Numbered from the stretch's first letter, positions 1-8,702 are shown. The stretch: 64,000 nucleotides of DNA from Kaistella chaponensis (GCF_900156725.1 NZ_FTOI01000007.1:109616-173615), one strand, 5' to 3'. Translations and numbers: made by a program. Notes: generated by a model not told the origin, from the sequence alone.

Positions 1-1
1 G

Positions 2-1606
2 TTGACAGAAGAAACCATGCGTAAACTTGGAGAACTCGGAGCTTTAGGAATCGCGGTTCCTGAATCGTACGGCGGACTCGGAATGGGGTTTGTGAGCACC
101 ATGTTAACTTGCGACGTTGTTTCCGGAGCCAATGGTTCTTTGGCAACCGCTTACGGCGCACACACGGGAATTGGAACACTTCCGATCCTGCTTTATGGAA
201 CCGAAGAACAAAAACTAAAATACCTTCCCGCTTTAGCAACAGGTGAAAAATTCGGAGCCTATTGTTTGACAGAACCGGATGCAGGTTCTGATGCAAACTC
301 CGGAAAAACCAGAGCAGTATTGTCGGAAGACGGAAAACATTACATCATCAACGGACAGAAAATGTGGATCTCCAATGCGGGATTTGCAGATACTTTCACC
401 TTGTTTGCAAGAATTGGAGACGATAAAAACATCACCGGTTTCGTGATCAACCGTTCTGAACTGGAAGATCCAAACAGCATGACTTTTGGGGAAGAAGAAC
501 ACAAATTGGGGATCCGATCCTCTTCTACGCGTCAGGTTTTCTTCAATGATATGAAGATTCCGGTAGAAAATCTTTTAGGCGAAAGAAACAACGGTTTCAA
601 GATCGCTTTGAATGCTTTAAATGCAGGCCGAATTAAATTAGCTGCGGCAAACATCGACGGACAAAGAAGAATCACAGGTTTAGCAATCAATTATGCGAAC
701 GAAAGAAAACAGTTCGGCGTTTCTATTTCTACTTTCGGGGCGATCCGTAAGAAAATTGCAGAAATGACCACGGGTATTTTCGTTTCCGAAGCTGCAGCGT
801 ACAGAGCAGCGAAAAATGTAGAAGATCAGATTGAAGAATTTGTAGCAGCAGGATCCACGCACGAAGAAGCAGAGCTAAAAGCGTTGGAAGAATACGCGGT
901 AGAATGTTCAATTCTAAAAGTATATGTTTCCGATCTTACGCAACATATTGCGGATGAAGGAATTCAGATCTATGGTGGAATGGGATTCTCTGCAGATGCA
1001 CCGATGGAAGCAGCTTGGAGAGACGCCCGAATCGGCAGAATCTACGAAGGAACCAACGAAATCAACCGTCTTCTTGCGGTAGGAATGTTGATCAAAAAAA
1101 CCATGAAAGGCGAATTGGATCTCTTGAAACCAGCGATGGCAATCGGGAAAGAATTGATGGGAATTCCGTCTTTCGAAGTTCCTGATTTTTCAGCTTACAT
1201 GTCTGAAGAAAAAGCCATCCTTCACAACCTGAAAAAAGTATTCTTAATGGTTGCCGGAGCCGCGCTTCAGAAATACATGATGGAGATCGAAAAACAGCAG
1301 CACCTTTTGTTGAATGCTTCTGAAATTCTGAACCAAATCTACATGGCAGAATCTGCAGTTTTAAGAGCAGAAAAACATTTCTCTGCCGATTCAGTAGAAG
1401 CAGCAATGGCACAACTGAACCTTTACAAAGCCGTGGAAGCAATCACCACTGCCGCGAAAGAAGGAATTGTCTCTTTTGCAGAAGGCGACGAACAGCGCAT
1501 GATGCTTTCAGGATTAAGAAGATTTACCAAATACACCAATATGCCAAATGTAGTAGCATTAACTGAAAAAGTTGCCGCTCATTTCGTGGAAAAAGGATCT
1601 TACTAG
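2..1606 (+). CDS. acyl-CoA dehydrogenase, 5' end outside window
   Basis: Flavoenzyme of the long FadE/VLCAD-like class that oxidises fatty acyl-CoA to trans-2-enoyl-CoA in beta-oxidation, passing electrons to ETF. The frame is already open at the left edge, so the TTG at base 2 is probably not the true start and the N-terminus is missing. Seen: LTEPDAGSDA (residues 89-98 of this fragment), QIYGGMGFSADAP, and RIYEGTNEINRLL, whose first Glu (about 349) aligns with the catalytic base of the family. About 170 residues follow that motif, as in the longer members with an extra helical C-terminal domain. A good intrinsic terminator follows the stop. Confidence 0.95.
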   Translation: MTEETMRKLGELGALGIAVPESYGGLGMGFVSTMLTCDVVSGANGSLATAYGAHTGIGTLPILLYGTEEQKLKYLPALATGEKFGAYCLTEPDAGSDANSGKTRAVLSEDGKHYIINGQKMWISNAGFADTFTLFARIGDDKNITGFVINRSELEDPNSMTFGEEEHKLGIRSSSTRQVFFNDMKIPVENLLGERNNGFKIALNALNAGRIKLAAANIDGQRRITGLAINYANERKQFGVSISTFGAIRKKIAEMTTGIFVSEAAAYRAAKNVEDQIEEFVAAGSTHEEAELKALEEYAVECSILKVYVSDLTQHIADEGIQIYGGMGFSADAPMEAAWRDARIGRIYEGTNEINRLLAVGMLIKKTMKGELDLLKPAMAIGKELMGIPSFEVPDFSAYMSEEKAILHNLKKVFLMVAGAALQKYMMEIEKQQHLLLNASEILNQIYMAESAVLRAEKHFSADSVEAAMAQLNLYKAVEAITTAAKEGIVSFAEGDEQRMMLSGLRRFTKYTNMPNVVALTEKVAAHFVEKGSY

Positions 1607-1627
1607 CAATAGTTTGACATGTGGTTG

Positions 1628-1660
1628 GAACGCTCTGAGAAATCGGGGCGTTCTTTTTTT
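1628..1660 (+). terminator. intrinsic terminator of the acyl-CoA dehydrogenase gene
   Basis: GAACGC and GCGTTC arms pair around a short loop and run directly into eight T residues (with one C), 22 bases after the stop codon. Confidence 0.8.
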
Positions 1661-1670
1661 GTATAGGACC

Positions 1671-1693
1671 CAAAGTTGGAAACTTTGCTCAAC
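1671..1693. repeat. REP-like palindromic repeat (AAAGTTGGAAACTTT type)
   Basis: AAAGTT-GGA-AACTTT is a short palindrome followed by GCTCAAC. A related, more diverged copy is at 1784-1810 (AAAGCCGGAGACTTT then GTAGCGGGC). A third lies beyond the methyltransferase gene at 4482-4505 (AAGTC-TCCC-GACTT then GAGCAAC). The stretch CGTCATTGCTAGGAACGAAG at 1707-1726 looks like another dispersed flavobacterial repeat. The three copies bracket the methyltransferase gene. Confidence 0.55.
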
Positions 1694-1740
1694 AAAAAAT
1701 CGGTCACCGTCATTGCTAGGAACGAAGCAATCCCTTAATT

Positions 1741-1776
1741 AAACAAAACACCTCAAGAATTTGGGGCGTTTTGTTT
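1741..1776. terminator. hairpin AAACAAAAC/GTTTTGTTT, possible terminator
   Basis: Nine-base arms AAACAAAAC and GTTTTGTTT enclose an 18-base interior that itself can pair in part (CACCTC/GGGGCG). It sits between the repeat copies upstream of the methyltransferase. It may be a relic terminator or part of a mobile repeat. No gene ends directly before it. Confidence 0.4.
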
Positions 1777-1783
1777 ATTGACT

Positions 1784-1810
1784 CAAAGCCGGAGACTTTT
1801 CGTAGCGGGC
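1784..1810. repeat. REP-like repeat, second copy
   Basis: CAAAGCCGGAGACTTTTCG followed by TAGCGGGC is a diverged copy of the palindromic unit at 1671-1693. It lies about 160 bp upstream of the methyltransferase start. The rest of the gap to 1972 shows no gene. Confidence 0.45.
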
Positions 1811-1971
1811 TTAAAGTCGTAAATTGTACGCAATGCAGTAATATTAATGATTTATTAACAAAATGAAATTCCATTCCATATATTTTTTTTACATTTAGTC
1901 CAACTTTGTTTGAATATAAGAAAGCGGAAAAATACAAGACTTAATTACGTAAATGATTTGTTTGATATAAA

Positions 1972-4443
1972 ATGAAATACCAAAAAATAAGAGAAGAAGA
2001 ACTAAAAAATAAAGTTGGGGCAGACTGGTTCAGCCAATTTGACACCACCGAAATCATTGGAAATATCGACTTTTCCGTTTTTCCGAGACAGGATAATTTG
2101 TTTGGTAGAACGGCGTTGCTTTGGGCAGAAGCAAAGACAGGGAATTACGATGTTCCTGCGATGTTTGTTCAATTAATACTCACCATTGGCAAAGCCAGAA
2201 CTTTTGACAAAACTTTACCCCCTGCTTTCTTAGGTGCATTTGATTTTAAGAAAATGGCTTTTATTCCTTACATAAGCATTCAGGATATTTTTTATCTCAA
2301 TGATTTCAACTGGAATGTTACGCCAAGTAATCATTCCACCAAAGAATTTAAATTGATTAAAGAAAGAATCGAAGCAATTCTTAAACAAAAGAGCTACATT
2401 TTTGATTTCCAAAAAGATGAAAAAGAACTCGCGACTTTTATTAAAAACAATGTGGCAAAAGCTACTACGGCTAATAAAATAAAAATTGATAAAAATAACT
2501 TCATTCCTATTTATCTCCGTTGGCTTGAAATAGTGAAACCAAATATCGATGTTAATTGGGACGACCTAAAAAAAGCAAATATTTACGACAACGATTTTTA
2601 TCTCGCTGATCTTTTTGTAGACGATAGAGATACCCAAAACATTGATGATGATCTCACCATAAGAGACAGTCTTTTTGTGGTCTTTCAAAACCAAGGTTAT
2701 AAAATAGCAAAGGAAGATCTGAAGCAAATGTTTGATGCAACCATTAAATTTAAAAATACAGAAACCTATCTGCAATTTTGGAAATTATACAAAAGACCAC
2801 CAATAAAAGAATTCCAGGATTATATTATAGAACGCAGAGATTTGCTCGCTCCGCAGGATATTCGGGAAAGAAAAGGGGCATTCTTTACACCGCGTAAATG
2901 GGTAGAATTATCCCAGAAATATATTGCAGATTATTTAGGAGAAGACTGGCAAGACGAATATTACATTTGGGATTGTGCTGCAGGAACAGGAAATCTCTTG
3001 GCAGGCCTAACGAATAAATATAATATTTATGCAAGTACGCTCGATCAGGCAGATGTAAATGTAATGCACGAACGGATAGAACACGGCGCAAATTTATTGG
3101 ACAGCCATGTTTTTCAGTTCGATTTTTTAAATGACGATTTCACCAAACTCCCTCAAAGTTTACAGGACATTATTAATAACGAAGAGAAAAGAAAGAAGTT
3201 GGTCATTTATATTAATCCGCCTTATGCGGAAACAGGTAGCACTAAACATAAAGAATCAAAAAAGGGTGTTTCCAATGAGACGATGAGTCATAAAAAGTAT
3301 TTTGCTAAAATGAGTACTTTCTCAAAGAGGGAACTTTACGTGCAATTTTTAATGAGAATATATGCCGACATTCCTACCAGCAAGATTGTAAATTTTTCAA
3401 AGTTGAAAAATTTACAATCTTCTTACTTCTTAGAATTTCGCGAAGTATTCCAAGCTAAGCTTGAGAAACTTTTTTTAGTTCCAGCCGATACATTTGATAA
3501 TGTAAAAGGAAAATTTCCAATCGGGTTTTTCATTTGGAACAGTGAAAAAAATCAAATATTTCAAGAAATAATTGCAGATGTTTTTGACTCAGAATCTAAA
3601 TTCATCGGAAATAAAAAAATATTTAGTTACAATAACGAAAAATATTTAAATGACTGGTTACGTCCAAATTGGTCAAATATTAAAAAGGAAATAGGATTTT
3701 TATCTTGTAATAGCAATGATTTTCAAAATCAAAACGGGGTATTTATTGAAGTAGAAAAGAAAAACCAAACTTCAACATATTTTAAACCAATTGGAGTTTC
3801 AAATTTAAAAGAATCAAGTATATATTTTGCTGTTCGTCATTGTATATCTGCCGATTGGCTAAATGATCGAGATCAATTTTTATTTCCGAACAATCGTTGG
3901 ATGACTGATTTAGAATTTCAGAATAACTGTTTGGTATTTACACTTTTCAGGAATGATATCTCAGCAAAATCTGGAATAAACCACTGGATTCCCTTCACCG
4001 AACATGAAGTAAACGCCAAAGAAAAATTTGCCAGTAATTTCATGACCAATTTCATTAACGGGAAATTAAAAATAGAAGAGCCATCTGAAAACACATTATT
4101 CGAAAATGAAAACTCCGGTGGTATTTACGACAATCAACCAAGACAATTTTCAGCAGAAGCAACCGCAGTCTTTGATGCCGGAAGAGAATTATGGAAATAT
4201 TATCACGCTCAAAAATTCCCCTCCTCCGGAGGGGTGTCCGAAGGACGGGGTGGTTATAATGTGAACGCTAGCTTGTACGATATCAGAGAATATTTCCAGG
4301 GCAGAAACGAAAAAGGCAGAATGAATTCCCGAAGTGAAGATGAAACGTACACTCAATTATTAGGTGATTTAAGATCAAATCTCAAAATACTTGCAGACGT
4401 CATAAAACCAAAGATATATGAATACGGGTTTTTAAAAGAATAA
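1972..4443 (+). CDS. N6-adenine DNA methyltransferase, possible type IIG restriction-modification fusion
   Basis: Large class I SAM-dependent DNA methyltransferase. Motif I is DCAAGTGNLL (about 334-343) and the catalytic motif IV is NPPYAE (415-420), which marks N6-adenine methylation. The N-terminal 300 residues hold LLWAEAKTGNYD with E53-x-K55 preceded by Asp near 41. This could be a PD-(D/E)XK nuclease active site, as in type IIG enzymes that join cutting, methylation and recognition in one chain. No separate hsdS or endonuclease gene is nearby. The C-terminal third is the probable target-recognition region and carries an in-frame palindromic repeat around residues 748-762. Methyltransferase activity is well supported; the nuclease is inference. 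The gene is AT-rich and bracketed by repeats, consistent with transfer. Confidence 0.85.
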   Translation: MKYQKIREEELKNKVGADWFSQFDTTEIIGNIDFSVFPRQDNLFGRTALLWAEAKTGNYDVPAMFVQLILTIGKARTFDKTLPPAFLGAFDFKKMAFIPYISIQDIFYLNDFNWNVTPSNHSTKEFKLIKERIEAILKQKSYIFDFQKDEKELATFIKNNVAKATTANKIKIDKNNFIPIYLRWLEIVKPNIDVNWDDLKKANIYDNDFYLADLFVDDRDTQNIDDDLTIRDSLFVVFQNQGYKIAKEDLKQMFDATIKFKNTETYLQFWKLYKRPPIKEFQDYIIERRDLLAPQDIRERKGAFFTPRKWVELSQKYIADYLGEDWQDEYYIWDCAAGTGNLLAGLTNKYNIYASTLDQADVNVMHERIEHGANLLDSHVFQFDFLNDDFTKLPQSLQDIINNEEKRKKLVIYINPPYAETGSTKHKESKKGVSNETMSHKKYFAKMSTFSKRELYVQFLMRIYADIPTSKIVNFSKLKNLQSSYFLEFREVFQAKLEKLFLVPADTFDNVKGKFPIGFFIWNSEKNQIFQEIIADVFDSESKFIGNKKIFSYNNEKYLNDWLRPNWSNIKKEIGFLSCNSNDFQNQNGVFIEVEKKNQTSTYFKPIGVSNLKESSIYFAVRHCISADWLNDRDQFLFPNNRWMTDLEFQNNCLVFTLFRNDISAKSGINHWIPFTEHEVNAKEKFASNFMTNFINGKLKIEEPSENTLFENENSGGIYDNQPRQFSAEATAVFDAGRELWKYYHAQKFPSSGGVSEGRGGYNVNASLYDIREYFQGRNEKGRMNSRSEDETYTQLLGDLRSNLKILADVIKPKIYEYGFLKE
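4216..4254. repeat. palindromic repeat inserted in frame in the methyltransferase gene
   Basis: CCCCTCC-TCC-GGAGGGG is followed by GTCC-GAA-GGAC and GGGGTGG, giving two consecutive hairpins. This type is widespread in intergenic DNA of flavobacteria (recalled, not searched). Here it is read through as KFPSSGGVSEGRGGYN, a Gly/Ser-rich break in an otherwise Lys/Glu/Asn-rich protein. The GC-rich composition contrasts with the flanks. Confidence 0.7.
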
Positions 4444-4481
4444 TTTAACCTAGACAATGTTTTTATTATTTCCGCTGCTGG

Positions 4482-4505
4482 CAAAGTCTCCCGACTTCGA
4501 GCAAC
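4482..4505. repeat. REP-like repeat downstream of the methyltransferase
   Basis: GCAAAGTCTCCCGACTTCG with the AAGTC/GACTT palindrome, followed by AGCAAC, resembles the units at 1671 and 1784 on the other side of the gene. Confidence 0.4.
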
Positions 4506-4562
4506 ACCAATCTCCCTTTTGATAATACTTAAACTTCCAAAATCACAAATTTTCCGTCTTAA

Positions 4563-4757
4563 ACCAGGTCATCCCAGTTCAGAACCCCGTCATCCCGGTC
4601 CAGAACCCCGTCAGCTTCGTTCAGAACCCCGTCAGCTTCGTTCAGAACCGCGTCGTCCCGGTTCAGAACCGCTTCAGCTTCGTCCGGAACCCCGCCATCC
4701 CGGTTCAGAACCCCGTCGTCCCGGTTCACAACCGCGTCGGCTTCGTTCTGAACCGCG
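4563..4757. repeat. 21-bp minisatellite, nine units
   Basis: Nine tandem 21-bp units start at 4563, 4584, 4605, 4626, 4647, 4668, 4689, 4710 and 4731, plus a partial tenth. Each begins ACC(C/G)CG and ends (T/C)(C/T)(A/G)(G/C/T)A. The middle alternates between two modules, CATCCCGGTTC-like and CAGCTTCGTTC-like. Because 21 is a multiple of three, long open frames exist on both strands, but no start, promoter or codon bias supports translation. The array lies just beyond the terminator of the gene at 4813-5304. Confidence 0.85.
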
Positions 4758-4762
4758 ATTGC

Positions 4763-4791
4763 ATAAAAAATCCCTGCACGAAGCAGGGATT
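4763..4791 (-). terminator. intrinsic terminator of the 163-aa gene
   Basis: AATCCCTGC and GCAGGGATT form a perfect 9-bp stem with a 5-base loop. On the minus strand it is followed by a run of six T, 22 bases after the stop of the gene at 4813-5304. Confidence 0.85.
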
Positions 4792-4812
4792 GATGGTTAG
4801 AAATTGTTTTTG

Positions 4813-5304
4813 TTACTCAACAACAGGATTTTCTGTGGGCGGTTTTTTATTGCCCCGCGAAACAAAAAATTGTTTGAGCTCATTCATTTTGTTTTCAAAA
4901 CCTGCTGCTCCGGAACCTGCCCGATACGTGGTATATCCATAATCATTCAGCGCTGTCTGATAATTATCGTAATCGTGAAGGATCTTCGCATCTCTCATTC
5001 TCTCCTGCAGCGCCTGAATTCTGTTCCAGGCATTTTCCAGAAAAAGTCTGCTGCTGTAATCCAGACCAAACTCCGTCCAGTCAATTTCGGGATCGGAAAG
5101 CTGCGGACTGCTGTTACGGAAATCCGACACCTTGTTCACCAGTAGTTTGTTTTGTTCGTTTACGCTGCCATAAGATTTTCGCTCAGCCGGTGTAAGCGCT
5201 ACGGTCAGCATTTCCAATGCCAGTTCCAAAGCAGTAATTGCATCATTGATTGCGTCTTGTTGTGCTGCGGTTAAGTGCACATTGTTTAGATTGTTGATTG
5301 CCAT
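4813..5304 (-). CDS. conserved hypothetical protein, soluble, helical
   Basis: 163 residues with no signal peptide or membrane segment. The N-terminal half is helical and Leu/Ala-rich (AAQQDAINDAITALELALEML). A central WTEFGLDYSSRLFLENAWNR segment follows, then YDNYQTALNDYGYTTYRAG. I do not recognise the family. The helical heptad-like pattern suggests a small bundle or oligomer. The gene is transcribed alone: its own terminator lies at 4763-4791 and a TACTTTTG element about 30 bp before the ATG. Function unknown. Confidence 0.75.
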   Translation of the reverse strand: MAINNLNNVHLTAAQQDAINDAITALELALEMLTVALTPAERKSYGSVNEQNKLLVNKVSDFRNSSPQLSDPEIDWTEFGLDYSSRLFLENAWNRIQALQERMRDAKILHDYDNYQTALNDYGYTTYRAGSGAAGFENKMNELKQFFVSRGNKKPPTENPVVE

Positions 5305-5332
5305 AATTAGTGTTTTTATTAATTAATTATAC

Positions 5333-5340
5333 CAAAAGTA
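5333..5340 (-). promoter_or_regulatory. putative -7 element TACTTTTG
   Basis: This matches the Bacteroidota TAnnTTTG consensus on the minus strand, 29 bases upstream of the ATG at 5304. No TTTG at the expected -33 spacing is clear. The remaining 230 bases up to the aldehyde dehydrogenase start show no gene. Confidence 0.45.
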
Positions 5341-5574
5341 ACAAGAAAAACAAATTCAATCCACCGTGAAAACACCCATTTTTTATCCAAATCGAAAAAT
5401 TTTTAAAAATTGAAAGAAGAATTATTAAGTGATGCTAAGGTCACAGTTTTTCAGGTCATTAGAAGATAAAAGTGATTTCGATTTATTTTGTGTATGATCG
5501 CAATCTATCATCTACCGTCTTTTCATGAACGCTTGGAATAAAATTTGAAATCACTAAACCACAAAAATATTATT

Positions 5575-6978
5575 ATGAGCAATACAACCAAAACACCTTC
5601 TATAAAAAGCATCAATCCTTTTAATAATGAAGTGGTAAAAGAATTTGAATTAATGTCTCCTGAAAAGGTTGCCTCCATGATTGATAAAGCAGATCAGGCA
5701 TTTAAATCATGGAAAAATACGTCCATCGAAGAGCGCGCCAAGATCATGCATAAAATGGCTTCTTTGATGCGCGACAAAAAAGAAGACCTCGGAAAATTAG
5801 CCACTTTGGAAATGGGGAAAGTTTTAGCCCAGGCAATTGGCGAAGTAAAAATCTGCGCCGCTATCTTTGATTATTATGCGGATAACGCTGCCGAATTTTT
5901 AGCAGATAAACCACTAGAAGTTCCCCACGGCGAAGCATTTCTAAGTTACGAGCCGATCGGAGTTATTTTGAGTGTTCAACCCTGGAATTTCCCTTTTTAT
6001 CAGATGACCAGATCAGCCGCTGCACATATTACTGCCGGTAATGCAATGGTTTTAAAACATTCATCCAATGTGCCGCAATGTGCGCAAATGATGGAAGATC
6101 TTTTCAAAGAAGCCGGTTTACCGGATGGTGTTTACACGAATTTATTCGTCGCCGGAAAAGATATCGAGCCCATCGTAGAAAACCCAAAAATTAAAGCGGT
6201 AACTTTAACAGGAAGCGAACCAGCCGGCGCAAGTATTGCGACCGCCGCTGCAAAACAGGTAAAAAAATCGACGCTGGAATTAGGCGGAAGTGATCCCTTC
6301 ATTGTTTTAGAGGATGCCGATGTTCAGTTAGCCGTGAAGACTGCAGTTCAGGGAAGAATGGCGAATGGCGGACAGGTTTGTACCTCCCCAAAAAGAATCA
6401 TTGTAGCATCAGGTATTTACGAAGAATTTTTAGCCAAAACGAAAGAAGCTTTTGCCCAGATCAAAGTTGGAAATCCTATGGATTCAGATACTACATTAGG
6501 GCCTCTAAGTACAGAGAAAGCTGCAGAAGATGTATTGGCTCAAATCAAAAAAGCCGCAGAACAGGGTGCGACTATTGAACTGGGTGGAAAAAGAATTGAC
6601 CGCGTCGGAGCGTTCTTAGAACCCACTTTGATCACCGATATTACTCCGAAAATGGATCTTTATTTTGAAGAAGTATTCGGACCTGTGATGATGGTTTACA
6701 AGTACGAAACAATCGAAGAAGCGTTGGAAATTGCCAATGCTACCGAATTTGGATTAGGGGGAACCGTTTTCGGGACCGACACGAAAAAAGCAGTGAAAGT
6801 CGCCCGAAAAATAGATTCCGGAATGATCTACATCAATCATGCGACAAGTGTAGCGCCCCAACTTCCTTTTGGTGGTACGAAAAAATCCGGTTACGGAAGA
6901 GAACAGGCGATCGAAGGTCTGCTGGAGTTTGTAAACATCAAACTCATCAGAACAACTTCTCCTGATCAACCGTTTTAA
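5575..6978 (+). CDS. NAD(P)-dependent aldehyde dehydrogenase, succinate-semialdehyde dehydrogenase type
   Basis: Aldehyde dehydrogenase superfamily enzyme of 467 residues, the usual size for short GabD-like succinate-semialdehyde dehydrogenases. Start chosen at the ATG of MSNTTKTPSIKSINPFNNE; an in-frame TTG 30 bases upstream would add ten residues not typical of the family. The general-base Glu lies in LELGGSDP (E235) and the nucleophile Cys in GGQVCTSPKR (C269), 34 residues apart as in active enzymes. VQPWNFPFYQ and LTGSEPAGASIA are cofactor-binding motifs. Substrate specificity is inferred from overall similarity and could be another aldehyde. Monocistronic, with a strong palindrome after the stop. 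Confidence 0.92.
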   Translation: MSNTTKTPSIKSINPFNNEVVKEFELMSPEKVASMIDKADQAFKSWKNTSIEERAKIMHKMASLMRDKKEDLGKLATLEMGKVLAQAIGEVKICAAIFDYYADNAAEFLADKPLEVPHGEAFLSYEPIGVILSVQPWNFPFYQMTRSAAAHITAGNAMVLKHSSNVPQCAQMMEDLFKEAGLPDGVYTNLFVAGKDIEPIVENPKIKAVTLTGSEPAGASIATAAAKQVKKSTLELGGSDPFIVLEDADVQLAVKTAVQGRMANGGQVCTSPKRIIVASGIYEEFLAKTKEAFAQIKVGNPMDSDTTLGPLSTEKAAEDVLAQIKKAAEQGATIELGGKRIDRVGAFLEPTLITDITPKMDLYFEEVFGPVMMVYKYETIEEALEIANATEFGLGGTVFGTDTKKAVKVARKIDSGMIYINHATSVAPQLPFGGTKKSGYGREQAIEGLLEFVNIKLIRTTSPDQPF

Positions 6979-7026
6979 ATTTTCATGATAGAAAATCGAC
7001 GAACAGTTTTTCATCAACTTATCATT

Positions 7027-7060
7027 ATCCGTGTTTAAAATTTTAAACACGGATTTCTTT
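7027..7060. terminator. terminator, perfect 28-bp palindrome
   Basis: ATCCGTGTTTAAAA is followed at once by its exact reverse complement and then TTCTTTTATT. It ends the aldehyde dehydrogenase transcript. Confidence 0.75.
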
Positions 7061-7115
7061 TATTAAAGCGCTTTTTATTTATTCATGCACTCCACTACAA
7101 TTTTCTTAAAAAGAG

Positions 7116-7123
7116 TATTTTTG
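7116..7123 (+). promoter_or_regulatory. -7 element TATTTTTG
   Basis: Matches TAnnTTTG and ends 14 bases before the first ATG of the oxidoreductase gene, so the leader would be very short. No clear -33 TTTG. Confidence 0.5.
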
Positions 7124-7137
7124 CTGTCTATAGAATT

Positions 7138-8391
7138 ATGATGCAAAAACAGAATTACAAAATACACATTATCGGAGGGGGCGTTTGTGGTTTAATAGCT
7201 GCGAAGACGCTTGAAGATCACGGGTTCTCCCCTATCATTGTAGAAGCGACCAATTTTGTTGGTGGTCGCGTAAAGACAGACCTCATCGAAGGTTATCAAC
7301 TGGATCACGGTTTTCAGGTTTTGTTAACGGCCTATCCTGCAGCGCAGAAATTTCTGGATTTTAAAGCTTTAGAATTGCAAAATTTCCTACCGGGAGCATC
7401 CATTTTTAAAGAGGGAAAAGAAAACCAAATTGGCGATCCTTTGCGTGATTTTTCCTTATTGTTTCCGACGGTATTTTCCAGCCTAATTCCTTTAAAAGAT
7501 AAAGTTAAAATCCTAAAGCTCAACATTCAACTCAAGAAAAAAAAAATTACAGCGATATTTGAGGAAAAGGAAAAAACCACGCTTCAGTATTTGCAGGATT
7601 TTGGCTTTTCAGACGAAGTGATCACGCAATTTTTCAAACCATTTTTTAGCGGGATCTTTCTGGAAACGCAGTTGGAAACATCAAGCCGGATGTTTGAATT
7701 TGTCTATAAAATGTTTGGAACCGGAAATGCAGCGGTACCAAAAGCCGGAATCCAAGCCATTCCTGATCAATTGAAGAACCAATTGAAAACGACGGAAATC
7801 CTCTTTAATACTAAAGTAAAATCCGTCATTGATGGGCAAATTACCTTAGAAGATGGTACCATTCTGGAAAGCGACTTCACCATTATCGCCACAGATTCTA
7901 CTGCTTTACTTTCTAATTCCTCTAAAAAATCTATAAAGTGGAAATCCTGTTTCACCCTTTATTTTGAAACCGAAAAACGCGTCATTGCCAAACCACTGAT
8001 CGGACTTTTACCGAAAGAAAATTCCTTAATCAACAATCTTTTTTATACCACCAGTTTGAAAACTGCGCGGAATGGCGGGAAAGAACTGCTTTGCGTTACG
8101 GTTATCGACAATCACGGTTTAAAAGGTGATGAACTCACGCAAAAAGTAAAAAGTGAATTAAAAGAACACTTCAATATTGATGTTCTGAGATGGATCAAGA
8201 CCTATGAAATCCCAAAAGCACTACCCGATTTAAAAGAGATCAAATATACTTTAACCGCTACTGAAAGTCGATATTCAGAGAAAATTTTTCTTGCAGGGGA
8301 TACTTTGGTTAATGGTTCTCTAAATGCTGCCATGCTTTCTGGGGAACATGTGGCTCTTGAAGTGATTAAGACCATCAATGGACGAATTTAA
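7138..8391 (+). CDS. FAD-dependent amine oxidase-type oxidoreductase
   Basis: 417-residue flavoprotein of the flavin-containing amine oxidoreductase / phytoene desaturase-like superfamily. The N-terminal Rossmann motif IIGGGVCGLIAAK (about 11-23) and the GGRVKTD motif bind FAD. The C-terminal IFLAGDTLVNGSLNAAMLSG closes the FAD site, as in related NAD(P)/FAD proteins. ATG codons at 7138 and 7141 are both possible. The substrate cannot be read from sequence; carotenoid-like or amine substrates are both possible, and no carotenoid genes are adjacent. Monocistronic. Confidence 0.85.
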   Translation: MMQKQNYKIHIIGGGVCGLIAAKTLEDHGFSPIIVEATNFVGGRVKTDLIEGYQLDHGFQVLLTAYPAAQKFLDFKALELQNFLPGASIFKEGKENQIGDPLRDFSLLFPTVFSSLIPLKDKVKILKLNIQLKKKKITAIFEEKEKTTLQYLQDFGFSDEVITQFFKPFFSGIFLETQLETSSRMFEFVYKMFGTGNAAVPKAGIQAIPDQLKNQLKTTEILFNTKVKSVIDGQITLEDGTILESDFTIIATDSTALLSNSSKKSIKWKSCFTLYFETEKRVIAKPLIGLLPKENSLINNLFYTTSLKTARNGGKELLCVTVIDNHGLKGDELTQKVKSELKEHFNIDVLRWIKTYEIPKALPDLKEIKYTLTATESRYSEKIFLAGDTLVNGSLNAAMLSGEHVALEVIKTINGRI

Positions 8392-8443
8392 AATAATGAT
8401 GCGCGATATATATTTCACAGAATCGTTGCAAACCCCTTTAAAA

Positions 8444-8481
8444 AAGTAAAACCTTATTTTTAATGATTTAAAGTTTTACTT
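8444..8481. terminator. possible hairpin AAGTAAAAC/GTTTTACTT
   Basis: Nine-base arms with a 20-base AT-rich loop, 53 bases after the oxidoreductase stop. There is no clear T tract, so this is a weak terminator candidate. The following stretch to 8700 holds no supported gene, only an 18-bp A/T palindrome at 8653-8670. Confidence 0.3.
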
Positions 8482-8702
8482 CTTTGTTGCCATTCATTAC
8501 GCTTTTCTTCAAACATTTTTAAAATGACAAAAGCATGCGGAAAAAGACTTTGATTGATCTTATTACTGAGATTAGAATTTAATCAAGCAAATTTCCTTAT
8601 TTGATCGCTTAGTTCTCTCATGATGGTTCGTGGTTTCTTCGAGGATGGTTCGAAAAAAAGTACTTTTTTTGGGAACTGATACGAAGCAAAGTCGAACAAA
8701 GG

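Noticed and set aside
4563..4757. CRISPR array
   Set aside because: The units are contiguous 21-bp repeats with no unique spacers, and no cas genes are near.
4519..4800. Open frame of 93 codons across the 21-bp repeats
   Set aside because: It exists because the repeat unit is a multiple of three and lacks stops. It runs through the terminator hairpin and has no promoter or start context.
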